DNA of 64,000 nucleotides. Source: Oryzomonas sagensis. GTDB taxonomy: Bacteria; Desulfobacterota; Desulfuromonadia; Geobacterales; Pseudopelobacteraceae. How positions within the stretch are numbered: position 1 is the stretch's first letter; every line of letters begins with the position of its first letter. Made by a program: the position numbers and the translations under genes. The stretch is taken from NCBI RefSeq assembly GCF_008802355.1, contig NZ_VZRA01000001.1, positions 504,980 to 568,979 of the forward strand. Direction: 5' to 3'. Positions 37,830 through 47,199 of the stretch are shown here, one piece after another. The notes beneath the pieces were generated by a model. It saw nothing but the letters and a program-made list of their open reading frames with translations. It had not been told where the DNA came from and searched no databases.

Positions 37830-40133
37830 TTACCAAGTAATTGTCCCAACGGCCCTCTCAAGAACCAAGAGAACATCGCGGATATCGATCACGCCATCCG
37901 GCGACGGCTTTTTGTTGCCGTCCAGAGGACCGACGTCGCAGTTGACCAATTGGGCAGCGGTCGGCGTGTCCAGGCCCAAGGAAAAACGCAGCACCTTTAT
38001 AGCATCGGCAACGGTCGGTGTCGAGGTACCATCCAGCGCACCCGTGGGGTACGCCCTGATCACGTTGCGCTGTACCGTGGCGGCGTTCAGCGCCAAGTCG
38101 GTAGCGGTAACGATAATCGGATACGTCTTGAAATCCGGTAACGGGATAAGCTGGCTGAAGCTGCCGTCGGCCGCGACCGCCGGGGTGTATGTCTGGCCAT
38201 TTGCCGAGATGCTGATCTGGGCGCTGGTAACGGCATCCGTGACCGTGCCGCTCAGGGTGATGCTTGAATTGCGGATCGTGACGTCCTGAGCCGGGCTGGT
38301 TATCTGTAGGGTGGGGGCGTTGGTATCCGAAGTAATGTTTCTCTGAACGGTGTGAACGCCCGTCACGGTATCTGTCGCGGTAATGAGAATGGTATTTGCC
38401 CCCGAGACGAGATTATTGACCGTATAGGTAAAATTATCCCCATTGAGCGTGGCCGTGCCATTTAAGACACCGTTGAGGGTAATGGTTACTGTCGTGGACT
38501 GGGGAGCGCCTACCGTTCCGACGATATCGACAAAGGTCTTGCTGGTGTAACTGCCGTCGGTCGGTTGGGTTATCGTCAGATCGGCCAGGGTCGGGTCCAA
38601 CGTAATGGTACGCGTATTGGTACTGGTGTTGCTGCCCGCGTCGGTTGCGGTGACGACAATGACATTCGCACCGGTTGACAATGTTATGGCGGTGCTGAAA
38701 TTGCCGCTGCCGTCGAAGGAAACGCTGATGGGCGTACCGCCATTGTCCGTGATGGTCAGGCCCGAAACGGCACTGCCTCCAGTGGCGGCGGTTACGGTGC
38801 CGCTGATGGTAAGCGTCAGATTCTTGGTGCTGGTGCCGTCCGGCAAGGTGTTGACCGTCAGGGTCGGGCCGTTGAAGACCGTCAGTGTGCCGTTCACCAG
38901 GGTAAAGGTGTAGTTGGATGCAGCCAGGGTTCCTGCGCCGATGGTGATGGGATAGGTTCCCACCGGGCTCGACTGGACGGCGGTGGTGGTAAGCGTCGGA
39001 GCGCCGCTCAGGACGGCAGCCGTTTCACTATTGACGAAGCCGCTGGGGGTGTAGGTCAGTGTCGGGTTTGCCGTGTTGATGAGCCTGCTCTTGTTGTCGG
39101 CGGTTATGGTCAGAGCAGCCTTGCCGACCGTCAGGGTCTGGGAGACGCTTGTTGCTGCGTTGACGGTGGCAGTGCCGGCCTGACTGGCGGTGATGGTGGA
39201 GGTTCCGACACCGACGATATGGATGTTACCGGCAACGATGGTGGCGACCGCCGCATTGGAACTGGCATAGCTGACCGCCAAGCCGGAACTGGCCGTGGCG
39301 CCGGGGCTGAAGTCGGCGGCCCCGTAGGTCTTGGCGGCAAGCGCGCCAAAGGTGATGGTCTGGTCCGCCTTGTTGACCGTCAGGGTCTGCTGGACGTTTG
39401 TGGCGGTACTGTACGTGGCATCGCCTCCCTGGCTGGCGGTGATGGTGGAGGTTCCGACACCGACGATATGGATGTTACCGGAGACGATGGTGGCAACGGA
39501 TGTATTGGAACTGGCATAGCTTACCGCCAGGCCGGAACTGGCCGTGGCACCGGGGCTGAAGTCGGCGGCCCCGTAGGTCTTGGCCGGAATTGTCGGGAAT
39601 GTGATGGTCTGCGCCAGAAGCGCCTTGGTCAAGGTTTCGTTGGTACCGGTGATATTCGGCGGCAAGATATCGCTTCCTTGTGCGTCAGTTGCCGACGGTG
39701 CATTTGTCAGGGTCAACGTCCCTGAGGCGCTTGCAGATACCGTAAAGGTAAGATTGGCAACGGTGCCGTCAGGAATAATGGCAGTTTGCGAAACAGGCAG
39801 CACGCCAAACCTGATGATGTTGTTCGTCGGTTTGCTGATGGTACTACTCGTTATGTCGGCGCCGACACTCGCGCCAAAACCTACGGCAACGGCCGATGCC
39901 CCGGCGGTTGCACTGACAAATGTCAACTGGGTGGGGTCGTAACCGATATCCATACCGACAGTGGCCAGCGTGTTGTTACTGTTGGAGAGCGTGATGGGCA
40001 CGGTAACGGTGCCACCTGCCGTATACGTAGTTGTAGCAGGAGGTCCTATGTCAAGTGCCGGTACAACAGCAAATGCAGGGGCAGCCATGATAACTTGCAA
40101 GAATAAAAAAAACACAATGGACTTAAATTTCAT
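37830..40133 (-). CDS. Secreted multi-domain protein: cohesin-like, Ig-like repeats, dockerin-like tail
   Basis: 767 residues with a signal peptide ending PAFA. Residues about 22-155 resemble a cohesin domain (TVTVPITLSNSNNTLATVGM, DIGYDPTQLTFVS, VANLTFTVSA). Two near-identical 83-residue repeats begin QTITF and contain KTYGAADFSPGATASSGLAV. Several Ig-like or MBG-like domains follow. The last 60 residues read as a dockerin type I duplicate (TPTVADAIKVLRFSLGLDT, then PDGVIDIRDVLLVLERAVG). ATG 40133 is preceded by GGAGGAAAT. Probably cell-surface or extracellular, with a structural or binding role. Confidence 0.8.
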   Translation of the reverse strand: MKFKSIVFFLFLQVIMAAPAFAVVPALDIGPPATTTYTAGGTVTVPITLSNSNNTLATVGMDIGYDPTQLTFVSATAGASAVAVGFGASVGADITSSTISKPTNNIIRFGVLPVSQTAIIPDGTVANLTFTVSASASGTLTLTNAPSATDAQGSDILPPNITGTNETLTKALLAQTITFPTIPAKTYGAADFSPGATASSGLAVSYASSNTSVATIVSGNIHIVGVGTSTITASQGGDATYSTATNVQQTLTVNKADQTITFGALAAKTYGAADFSPGATASSGLAVSYASSNAAVATIVAGNIHIVGVGTSTITASQAGTATVNAATSVSQTLTVGKAALTITADNKSRLINTANPTLTYTPSGFVNSETAAVLSGAPTLTTTAVQSSPVGTYPITIGAGTLAASNYTFTLVNGTLTVFNGPTLTVNTLPDGTSTKNLTLTISGTVTAATGGSAVSGLTITDNGGTPISVSFDGSGNFSTAITLSTGANVIVVTATDAGSNTSTNTRTITLDPTLADLTITQPTDGSYTSKTFVDIVGTVGAPQSTTVTITLNGVLNGTATLNGDNFTYTVNNLVSGANTILITATDTVTGVHTVQRNITSDTNAPTLQITSPAQDVTIRNSSITLSGTVTDAVTSAQISISANGQTYTPAVAADGSFSQLIPLPDFKTYPIIVTATDLALNAATVQRNVIRAYPTGALDGTSTPTVADAIKVLRFSLGLDTPTAAQLVNCDVGPLDGNKKPSPDGVIDIRDVLLVLERAVGTITW
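39100..39615 (-). repeat. Two tandem 249-bp coding repeats
   Basis: The two 83-residue units inside the cohesin/dockerin protein are nearly identical at the DNA level over long stretches (for example the TTCCGACACCGACGATATGG block occurs in both). They differ mainly at the ends. Such near-identity suggests recent duplication or gene conversion. It is a spot where assemblies may collapse or expand. Confidence 0.75.
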
Positions 40134-40189
40134 ATTTCCTCCAAAAGCGTCTATCACTCATCCGTATAACCGCCTATAACCTTCTAAAC

Positions 40190-42712
40190 TTACAGCCCAA
40201 AATACGAATTAATTGCCTTTCTGGCTTCCCCGAGCGAAACGGAGCCATTTTCGTCCAAATCAATGCATTGGGGCGGGCTCGATGGAGAAAAGTACTGATT
40301 GATGGCGGTTCTCGCTTCGCCTAACGTCACTTTCCCATCTCCGTTACAATCTCCCGGCCGGAAGACGATGTTGCGGAGAATAGCCGCCGTGCCGGTGCCG
40401 GTGGCGGTAACCGCAATAGTATATGTCTGGACGCTGCTCAAAGCTATCGTTTGCGTGAAAGCATTACCGGCGATGGCGGGGGTGTACGTCTGGGTGGTGA
40501 TGTAGGGGCCGCTCACGCTTATGCTTACACCGGTAACATCGCTGCTGACCGTTCCATTGAGGGTGATGTTCACCTTGGTTGTGGTGAAATCCTGAGTAAT
40601 CGTCTGGGCCGGATTGGTTACGCCGGCAGTAACGGCGAGACTCGGCTGGCTGCTGTTGTAGATGACCGTCCTCTTGGCGGTGCTGGTGCCGCTCGGCGTC
40701 GTTGCGACAATATCAACAGTATTCCCACCCGCTGTCAAGGGGATGTTGCTGAAACTATACGTTCCGCTGCCTGGGGCAGCGGACGTGGTGCTGGTTGTGG
40801 CATCAACGGCATTACGGACCGTTACCGTGACGTTGGTAGCGGTCGCATCAACGGTGCCGCTGACCGTAATGGCGGCCTGGTTCGTGGTGCTGACATCCGC
40901 AGGGGTGTCGACCGTCAAAAGCGGAGCAGAGGAACTGTACGTAATCGTGCGGGTGATCGTTGTCACGTTGTTGGCGTTGTCGGTGGCTACAATGGCGACG
41001 GTGTTTGCGCCGCTGTTCAGAACGACCGCCTTGCTAAAGAACCCACTGGCGGTAATCAAGGCCGGATCGACCGTCTGCCCCTTCACGGTCAAACTTTTAA
41101 GACCGCCGACATCGCTGACGATCCCGCTGACATTCAGCACCGGGTTGTTCGTGGTGGCCCCATCGAGCAGGGTGGAAACCGTAAGGGCGGGCGGTGTCGT
41201 ATCGACAACCAGCACGCTGGCCGAACAACTCGCCGTGGTGCCGCCGTTGGTGCCGGCGCACGTCCAACTCCAGGGCCCTGTGCCGGTTACCGATGAAGCC
41301 GTTCCGGTCGAGCAGAGGTTCGTGGTGGGGGCGACGGAGAAGCTGCCCCCATTGGCAGAGCCGCAGATCCCGTTAGACGGCAGTGTTATCGTCACGGTCT
41401 GCGGGCTCCCATAGACCGCCGACACCAGGTTGGTGGAGTCCTTTGCCCAGGGGTACAGGGTTATGACGCCACTATTGGAAGCGGTATAGCTGGTGGGAGC
41501 GGTTGCCGACCAACCACTGGCGGTGTAGAGTGGCGCCGTTGAGCTCTCGGTGATCAGATAGCCCGTGACACCGTTGGAACCGCTCGCGGTGAGGGTAATG
41601 CCCGTGAGCGTCGTTGAACTCGACGTGGCCGGCGCGCTGAAACCGGTGATCGCAGGCTTGACGTTCGATGCCAGGGCTGCGTTGATGCCGGATGTGGTTG
41701 AATTCGTGGCAACGGTTATGATATCCGCCGCACCGAGTGACGTTTGATTGTTGTAGTAATGCTTGTGTGTTGAGTCCGAATATACTTTATTGGCGTCATC
41801 AAACTGGACGACACATTGCCCGGCGGCGATACCACCGATTTTGTACGTCCCGTCCGCCAGTGTCTGCACCCCGGTAAAATTATCATAGAAATTTCCGCTT
41901 TTGTCTGAAGTTAAAAGATAGACCCAAATGCCGGCGATCCCCGTGCCGGTCAAATTGGTAACCTTTCCCGTTATCTGGCTACGAACAAGTAATGTGTTCG
42001 GGGCAAGAGTATTGATACCCGTACCTGCCCCGGCGGTGACGGTCCACGCAGAGGTTTGATCAAGATAATTGGCGCCGCTGAATTTGAGTTTGTAGGTTCC
42101 TGCGGGCACCAACCCCGCAATGAAGTTGCCGTTGGCATCCGTCACGACACTGGGAATGTTTGACAGCACCGCACCATTCTGATCGCAGACATTCACCTGA
42201 ACACCGGAAATAACTGCACTTGTGGCGTTGTCTATCACCTTGCCGGAGATGGTCCCCCAGGTGCCGAATTTGGCATCGATGCCGGAAGTCACAACGCCTG
42301 CCACAACCGCAACCGGATCGGCAGAAGCGGCCTGTGACGTCAATTTGTTCTTATAATAAATCTGTGCGTTTTCTCCCGCCGGCGCGGCAGGATTTGTGAA
42401 CATCACATAATAGGTCCCTGCGGCAAGGGCTGAACAGCTGCCGCCGTCGTTCGTGTACAGCGTGCTTGAATCATCATACGTATAGTTGCCGCTTGCATCC
42501 GTCAAGACATAGCAATTGGGGAACTGGGTCACCGATACCTGTATATTGGCTTTAGCCGTTCCGGCCAGATCGGTTGCGGTACCCTTGAATCCGATAGCTG
42601 CGAATGCGTCGGCGTATCCAGCAGCAATACAGAGCATCGTCATAACTATCGCACAGAATACCCGTGAAACTCTTTTCCGTATCAACATCTGCACAACACC
42701 ATGCTTCATCAT
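40190..42712 (-). CDS. Secreted multi-domain protein with Cna-B-like and Ig-like domains and dockerin-like tail
   Basis: 840 residues with a signal peptide (FCAIVMTMLCIAAGYADAFA). The N-terminal half has three carboxypeptidase-regulatory-like domains (GKVIDNATSAVISGVQVNVC, VTDANGNFIAGLVPAGTYKL and others). The middle has Ig-like domains, including SVTGTGPWSWTCAG. The C-terminus has two EF-hand-like repeats, DCNGDGKVTLGEARTAIN and DLDENGSVSLGEARKAIN, a dockerin-type pair. ATGATG at 42712 is preceded by AGGAGAG. It lies 56 bases upstream of the cohesin/dockerin gene, on the same strand. Confidence 0.82.
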   Translation of the reverse strand: MMKHGVVQMLIRKRVSRVFCAIVMTMLCIAAGYADAFAAIGFKGTATDLAGTAKANIQVSVTQFPNCYVLTDASGNYTYDDSSTLYTNDGGSCSALAAGTYYVMFTNPAAPAGENAQIYYKNKLTSQAASADPVAVVAGVVTSGIDAKFGTWGTISGKVIDNATSAVISGVQVNVCDQNGAVLSNIPSVVTDANGNFIAGLVPAGTYKLKFSGANYLDQTSAWTVTAGAGTGINTLAPNTLLVRSQITGKVTNLTGTGIAGIWVYLLTSDKSGNFYDNFTGVQTLADGTYKIGGIAAGQCVVQFDDANKVYSDSTHKHYYNNQTSLGAADIITVATNSTTSGINAALASNVKPAITGFSAPATSSSTTLTGITLTASGSNGVTGYLITESSTAPLYTASGWSATAPTSYTASNSGVITLYPWAKDSTNLVSAVYGSPQTVTITLPSNGICGSANGGSFSVAPTTNLCSTGTASSVTGTGPWSWTCAGTNGGTTASCSASVLVVDTTPPALTVSTLLDGATTNNPVLNVSGIVSDVGGLKSLTVKGQTVDPALITASGFFSKAVVLNSGANTVAIVATDNANNVTTITRTITYSSSAPLLTVDTPADVSTTNQAAITVSGTVDATATNVTVTVRNAVDATTSTTSAAPGSGTYSFSNIPLTAGGNTVDIVATTPSGTSTAKRTVIYNSSQPSLAVTAGVTNPAQTITQDFTTTKVNITLNGTVSSDVTGVSISVSGPYITTQTYTPAIAGNAFTQTIALSSVQTYTIAVTATGTGTAAILRNIVFRPGDCNGDGKVTLGEARTAINQYFSPSSPPQCIDLDENGSVSLGEARKAINSYFGL

Positions 42713-43079
42713 GCCGGACACTCTCCTTTTTCGTTCGAAGCAAAAATAACGGCCAACGGTCCCAATATCGCCAAAACCCTACTCAATATGGTTAAAAGGC
42801 TAACCTAACAAAAATTGTGAATTATTTCGAATAATTTGAATCTGCCCATCAGGGCTTATCCGCACGAACCGCCATACAAGGAATGCCCGGCCAATCGCGT
42901 GAGCAAATTCAGGCGTGAAATATTTTCATGCAAAAAAAGTACCTTGACGGAAAACCGGGACAACCCGAGCCAGACAGATTGAAGATAGTCATACCCACCA
43001 ATGCACAGAGCCCCGCAAGGTTACCTGCGAGGCTCTGTAATACATTTTACTGAAAATATTCCGGCCAGAAGAGCGCCGA
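42713..43079. other. Intergenic region, no gene seen
   Basis: About 365 bases between the dockerin-tailed protein and the chemoreceptor gene; AT-rich near the former. At 43003-43036 a hairpin (CAGAGCC pairing with GGCTCTG, inner AGG with CCT) lies where a terminator for the chemoreceptor gene would be expected, but no T-run follows on that strand. Confidence 0.5.
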
Positions 43080-45203
43080 CTAGGACTTGGACTTCCTGTC
43101 CAGCTTGATGACCGATTCGCACGGCGACAGGTAGCCGATGCGGATGCCGCCCCAATGCCGGCCGCCGATCATGAGCGGCCGCGACATGTCGTTGAGGATC
43201 TCGCCCGTATCGCGACGATAGGTTTGGAGCAGGAAACCATCGGTGTTCTGGGCGCAGCGGATGCCGGTACGGTCGTTGAAAATTCGCTTGGTGCGGTTAT
43301 TGCTCTTATCCGTCTCCGGGTCTCCGGTCAAAGGCTTCGTGTAGCGCAGGTTGTGGCACGGGCAATACCCGTTGCTGTCCACGCAGATGGCGTAAAAGAG
43401 CTTGCCGTCCTTGCCGACCGCTTTCTCCTGGAAAGAGGATATCACGCGGTCGAAAAAGGCATCGAATTTGGTCGTGTATTTTTGAGGGTTGGTATTGGGG
43501 ACCGGGACATGGTTTCTGTCGAACAGGGCCTCCATCGTGATCGTCCGGTCGCGCAACGCCGTCTCGATCGCAGCCAGCACCTCCCCTTCCATCTCGCGGA
43601 CATGGGATTTGACGGTATCGTGATAGTTGCCGACCGAAAATTTGCCCACCGTGCCGTAGATCTGCTCTATCAGATCCGAGAAGGTCCCAAAGGCCTCGTT
43701 GGTCGCCTGGGTCAATTCAAACGTCTCGTTCGCCGTGGCGGAAACGCTCTGGATATTTTCCGAAATCTCCTGGGTGGTGGTGCTCTGCTGTTCGGAAGCG
43801 GCCGCAATCTGCTCAATCATGGTATGCGATTCGACGGCATGGCTTTTTATGTTCTCAAGACGCTGCCGCGCCTCTTCAGCCTTGGTGAGACCGGTCTGGA
43901 CGAGGTCCGTTTCAGTAACGATCATGGCGGCTGCCTTCCGGCTGGCTTGCTGGATATTGGTCACAATCCGTTCGATCTCCCGGGTGGACCGGGTAGTCTT
44001 CTCGGCCAGCCCCTTCACCTCGCTGGCCACCACGGCGAACCCCTTCCCGGCGTCGCCGGCGCGGGCGGCCTCGATGGAGGCGTTCAACGCCAACAGGTTG
44101 GTCTGGTCGGCGATATCCTCGATCAGGACCACCATCTCGCCGATACTTGCCGATGAGGCCTCCAACTGGCGGATGGTCTCCAACGTACTGTTCACGCTCT
44201 CGCTGATCTGCCGCATGCAATTCCAGGTTTCCTCCACCACCACCATGCCGTCGCTCGCGGCAACATCGACATCCGACGAGAGCGTTGCCGCCCGGTGGGT
44301 GTTGCCGGCCACGTCGTTGATGGTCATGGTCATCTCTTCCGATGCCACCGCCACCGCCGAAGCCTGCTCCTTCTGATCCTGGCTCATCCTCAGGGTGCGG
44401 TCCGTGCCGAAGGAGAGCTCGCAGACGCCGCTGCCGATCATGCAGGCCTGCTGGTACAGGAGCGAGATGGTTTCGCGAATCTTCGTCGTCAGCCGGTTGA
44501 CCTCCGTACCCAGGTTCCCCAGTTCATCGTCGGAACGGACGCGCAGTACCTGGGTCAGATCCCCCTCGCCGCTGGCCATTTCGGCCAACTGCTCGTGCAA
44601 CTCCCTGACCTGGAGCACCAGCGTCCGGCTAAAAAAGAGGTACAGGGCCGCGAGGATCGCAAAGAAGAAGCAGAAGCCGACCACCGACAGCACGATTGTC
44701 AGCCGGAAGGCGCTTGCATACCCCTCTTCCAGGGAGGTGGTCAGCATCAATCCCCCCCGATGCCGGGCGGTGGCATCGTGGCAGCTATGGCAGCGCTGCT
44801 CGTTCTCCAGGGGCAACGCCAGGGTCAAAAGATGCCGGCCATCCTTCGTATCCAGACGTTCGACGTTCTTGCCCGCTTTTAAGGCCGCGCGAACTTCCTC
44901 GCTTGGCGCACCGTTGCCGCCCCACTCTTTGCCATCGCCGTTGAACAGCCGGATCTCCTGAATTCCACCCTTGGCTTTGATGTCCTTGACGTACGTATCG
45001 AAATTCTTCATATCGCCGATGGTCATCAGGTTGAGCAGGTCATGGCTCACCGTTGCCGCAATCTGGCGGGCATTGTGCTTTTCCAGGTCCATAGTGGCAC
45101 TGTATTCAAGGTAAATCGAAAGAACGCCCAGGCCGGCAAAACCGATACAGAGTATGCCGCCGATCATGGTCAGGATCTTGCGCGTCAATTTTGATTTGAA
45201 CAT
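43080..45203 (-). CDS. Methyl-accepting chemotaxis protein with haem c in its sensor domain
   Basis: 707 residues. Helix 1 is at about 10-31 and helix 2 at 168-192, enclosing a periplasmic sensor with one CXXCH site (CHSCH, 138-142). A HAMP domain follows (to about 248), then the signalling domain with its conserved tip ([20 protein letters not shown], then [20 protein letters not shown]). An extra cytoplasmic domain of about 140 residues ends the protein, with GYCPCHN and [12 protein letters not shown]. Haem c chemoreceptor sensors of this sort are known in Geobacter sulfurreducens (GSU0935 and GSU0582) and are thought to sense redox state or gases. Transcribed alone. Confidence 0.92.
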   Translation of the reverse strand: MFKSKLTRKILTMIGGILCIGFAGLGVLSIYLEYSATMDLEKHNARQIAATVSHDLLNLMTIGDMKNFDTYVKDIKAKGGIQEIRLFNGDGKEWGGNGAPSEEVRAALKAGKNVERLDTKDGRHLLTLALPLENEQRCHSCHDATARHRGGLMLTTSLEEGYASAFRLTIVLSVVGFCFFFAILAALYLFFSRTLVLQVRELHEQLAEMASGEGDLTQVLRVRSDDELGNLGTEVNRLTTKIRETISLLYQQACMIGSGVCELSFGTDRTLRMSQDQKEQASAVAVASEEMTMTINDVAGNTHRAATLSSDVDVAASDGMVVVEETWNCMRQISESVNSTLETIRQLEASSASIGEMVVLIEDIADQTNLLALNASIEAARAGDAGKGFAVVASEVKGLAEKTTRSTREIERIVTNIQQASRKAAAMIVTETDLVQTGLTKAEEARQRLENIKSHAVESHTMIEQIAAASEQQSTTTQEISENIQSVSATANETFELTQATNEAFGTFSDLIEQIYGTVGKFSVGNYHDTVKSHVREMEGEVLAAIETALRDRTITMEALFDRNHVPVPNTNPQKYTTKFDAFFDRVISSFQEKAVGKDGKLFYAICVDSNGYCPCHNLRYTKPLTGDPETDKSNNRTKRIFNDRTGIRCAQNTDGFLLQTYRRDTGEILNDMSRPLMIGGRHWGGIRIGYLSPCESVIKLDRKSKS

Positions 45204-45272
45204 GGGAGCCTCTGGAATCAGGAAGGTATTTGGTAGCGTTTGCAGCGGATGGTTGCTAGCTAACTAGCCTGT

Positions 45273-45294
45273 TATACTAAATTTTTGTAGTATA
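45273..45294 (-). promoter_or_regulatory. AT-rich inverted repeat upstream of the chemoreceptor gene
   Basis: TATACTA and TAGTATA flank an 8-base AT spacer, 70 bases before the start codon. It could be an operator or part of the promoter; no partner regulator is evident. Confidence 0.4.
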
Positions 45295-45356
45295 CAGTAA
45301 AATAACGGCGAGTGCAAACAATATATTTAAACATCGTTCTGTTATTTCCCTTGGCC

Positions 45357-45390
45357 ACAAAAAAACCCGGAAGGTTTATCTTCCGGGTTT
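45357..45390 (-). terminator. Rho-independent terminator of the rplU-rpmA operon
   Basis: On the minus strand AAACCCGGAAG pairs perfectly with CTTCCGGGTTT and is followed by seven Ts. It lies 22 bases after the stop of rpmA, so this ribosomal-protein unit ends here. Confidence 0.92.
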
Positions 45391-45411
45391 TGAGAACTGA
45401 TTTAACGGCGC

Positions 45412-45666
45412 TTAGTTGGGATATACGGAAACCTTTTTCCGGTCCTTGCCCATACGCTCGAAGGTCACGATGCCGTCGATCAGAGCGAACAGCGTATAAT
45501 CCTTACCGCAGCCGACATTGTTGCCGGGGTGGATCTGGGTGCCGTGCTGACGATAGATGATATTGCCGGCCGTAACGGATTCGCCGCCGAACTTTTTGCA
45601 ACCAAGCCTCTGGCCGTCCGAATCCCTGCCGTTGCGTGAACTGCCTACACCTTTTTTATGTGCCAT
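45412..45666 (-). CDS. rpmA: 50S ribosomal protein L27
   Basis: 84 residues, standard length. The N-terminus [20 protein letters not shown] and the [18 protein letters not shown] block identify L27, which reaches the peptidyl transferase centre. It starts immediately as MAHKK, with no cleavable extension of the Firmicutes type. It follows rplU by 31 bases. In many bacteria obgE comes next; here a terminator does. Confidence 0.98.
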   Translation of the reverse strand: MAHKKGVGSSRNGRDSDGQRLGCKKFGGESVTAGNIIYRQHGTQIHPGNNVGCGKDYTLFALIDGIVTFERMGKDRKKVSVYPN

Positions 45667-45697
45667 TTCCGTGTCTCCTGGGAAAAAATATCGTGTA

Positions 45698-46006
45698 TTA
45701 TGCGCTGATCTTTTCTATCTTGAGGACCGTGCGCTCCTGGCGATGGCCGCGAAGTTTGCGGGAATCCTTACGGCGTTTGGACTTGAACACGAGAATCTTC
45801 TTGTCCTTGCCCTGAGCCGCGATCTTGGCAGTTACCGTGGCGCCGGCAACCAGCGGAGCGCCAATGGCAATCTTTTCGCCGCCGACCATGAGAACCTCGG
45901 CAAATTCAATGCTGTCGCCGATGTTGCCATCAAGTTTTTCAACCTTGAGGAACTCACCTTCACTTACCTTATACTGCTTGCCGCCTGTCTTGATAACTGC
46001 GTACAT
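45698..46006 (-). CDS. rplU: 50S ribosomal protein L21
   Basis: 102 residues. [20 protein letters not shown] and the basic tail [20 protein letters not shown] identify L21, which binds 23S rRNA. First gene of a two-gene operon with rpmA, driven by a strong promoter at 46045-46073. Confidence 0.98.
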   Translation of the reverse strand: MYAVIKTGGKQYKVSEGEFLKVEKLDGNIGDSIEFAEVLMVGGEKIAIGAPLVAGATVTAKIAAQGKDKKILVFKSKRRKDSRKLRGHRQERTVLKIEKISA

Positions 46007-46044
46007 ATGTGGTCTCCATCTAATTCAATTTTGCAGAGTTTTGG

Positions 46045-46073
46045 ACTATAGGTGATGCCGCCCCACAAGTCAA
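46045..46073 (-). promoter_or_regulatory. Sigma-70 promoter of rplU-rpmA
   Basis: On the minus strand TTGACT (46068-46073) is followed after exactly 17 bases by TATAGT (46045-46050). Transcription would start near 46038, about 30 bases before the rplU ATG. Confidence 0.8.
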
Positions 46074-46276
46074 GTATTTTTTGCCCACGGATTTTCTATT
46101 TCGCGCATGATTCCACTTTTCCGTCGATTTCGCATATTCGGATATTTCCGCCGATGAAATAGAAACTTACGGCTTCCAAATCTGGCGGGAATAGTGTAAA
46201 AATAAATAGACGATCTTCCGTGCCTGATAGGCATATTGTTCGTTCGATCCAATTCAAATTGACAGGAGCCAGAAAA

Positions 46277-47047
46277 ATGAATGTTCGCTGCAATGCCTTT
46301 GCCGCCGGTTGCTCACTTGCCTTCGCCGTAGCCCTCCAATCCGGCTGTGCGACCGCCCCGAAAACAACCCCCGCCACGCCGCAGACCGCGCAACAGACCC
46401 AGCAGCAAACCGCTGCGCAGGAAGAGCAACCGCAAATTCTGGCCGGCAAGGTTGTCGAAACCATGAACAGCGGTGGTTATACGTACATCAACCTGGAAAG
46501 CAACGGCAAAAAGACCTGGGTGGCGGTCCCTCCCATGAAGGTTGAGGTCGGCCAGGAAGTAAAACTTTCCCCGGGCATGGAGATGGGCAAATTCACCAGC
46601 TCGACCCTGAAACGGACCTTCGACAGCATCATCTTCTCGTCGGGGCCGGTGGGAAATAGCGCCGTTCAAATGCAGGGGAACCTCCCGAAAGTCGACCCGA
46701 CCGCCAAACTCCCGGCGGGCCATCCGTCACTGGGCCAGATGCAGCAGAAACAGCAGATGCCGCAGGGACACCCGGCAATCGACGCCAAAGCGGCTGCCGC
46801 ACCCGCAGCTAACGCAGGCGCCGGGATCTCCGGCAAGGTCGTCGAAACCATGGACGGCGGCGGATACACCTATGTCAACGTGGAAAAAGACGGCAAAAAA
46901 ACCTGGGTCGCCATTCCTGTCACGCCCGTGACGGTAGGGTCGGAAATCGAACTCCAGCCCGGCGCGGTAATTTCCAACTTTTCCAGCAAAACCCTCAAGA
47001 GGACTTTTGACAGCGTCGTATTCTCGGGCGGAATCGTAACGAAGTAA
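46277..47047 (+). CDS. Lipoprotein with duplicated NrfJ-like domain
   Basis: 256 residues. The signal ends in the lipobox QSGC (about residue 24), followed by a Gln/Thr-rich linker. Two copies of an 75-residue domain follow, at about 55-130 and 183-256. Both read GKVVETM, GGYTYxN, GKKTWVAxP and STLKRTFDS or KTLKRTFDS, and end in FSSG or FSGG. A His/Gln/Ala-rich linker separates them. The GKVVETMxxGGYTY pattern recalls small periplasmic proteins annotated NrfJ in Geobacter; I am unsure of that link. ATG 46277 is preceded by GGAG. A terminator follows at 47082. Confidence 0.8.
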   Translation: MNVRCNAFAAGCSLAFAVALQSGCATAPKTTPATPQTAQQTQQQTAAQEEQPQILAGKVVETMNSGGYTYINLESNGKKTWVAVPPMKVEVGQEVKLSPGMEMGKFTSSTLKRTFDSIIFSSGPVGNSAVQMQGNLPKVDPTAKLPAGHPSLGQMQQKQQMPQGHPAIDAKAAAAPAANAGAGISGKVVETMDGGGYTYVNVEKDGKKTWVAIPVTPVTVGSEIELQPGAVISNFSSKTLKRTFDSVVFSGGIVTK

Positions 47048-47081
47048 TCCCCAACCCGAGACTCGTCTGTTCCCCACCAGG

Positions 47082-47123
47082 AAATGAGCACTTTTTTCGC
47101 CACGGCGGGAAAGTGCTCATTTT
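47082..47123 (+). terminator. Terminator after the duplicated-domain lipoprotein gene
   Basis: AAATGAGCACTTT pairs perfectly with AAAGTGCTCATTT across a 15-base loop, ending in a short T-run. It lies 35 bases after the stop codon. Confidence 0.75.
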
Positions 47124-47199
47124 CGAATGAAAACAAAATACACTCCGCGACGGTGCAGAGCGTTTCGATCCCCTGAAAGCGAAAGGTTGGACCCATTAC

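Noticed and set aside
39100-39615. Tandem repeats as a CRISPR array
   Set aside because: The units are 249 bases long, contiguous and in frame within a coding gene, with no spacers.
43003-43036. Hairpin after the chemoreceptor gene as an intrinsic terminator
   Set aside because: The stem is interrupted and no T-run follows on the minus strand; kept only as a note in the intergenic entry.
43370-43390. CPCH in the chemoreceptor tail as a second haem site
   Set aside because: Only one residue separates the cysteines and the domain is cytoplasmic, where c-type haem is not attached.
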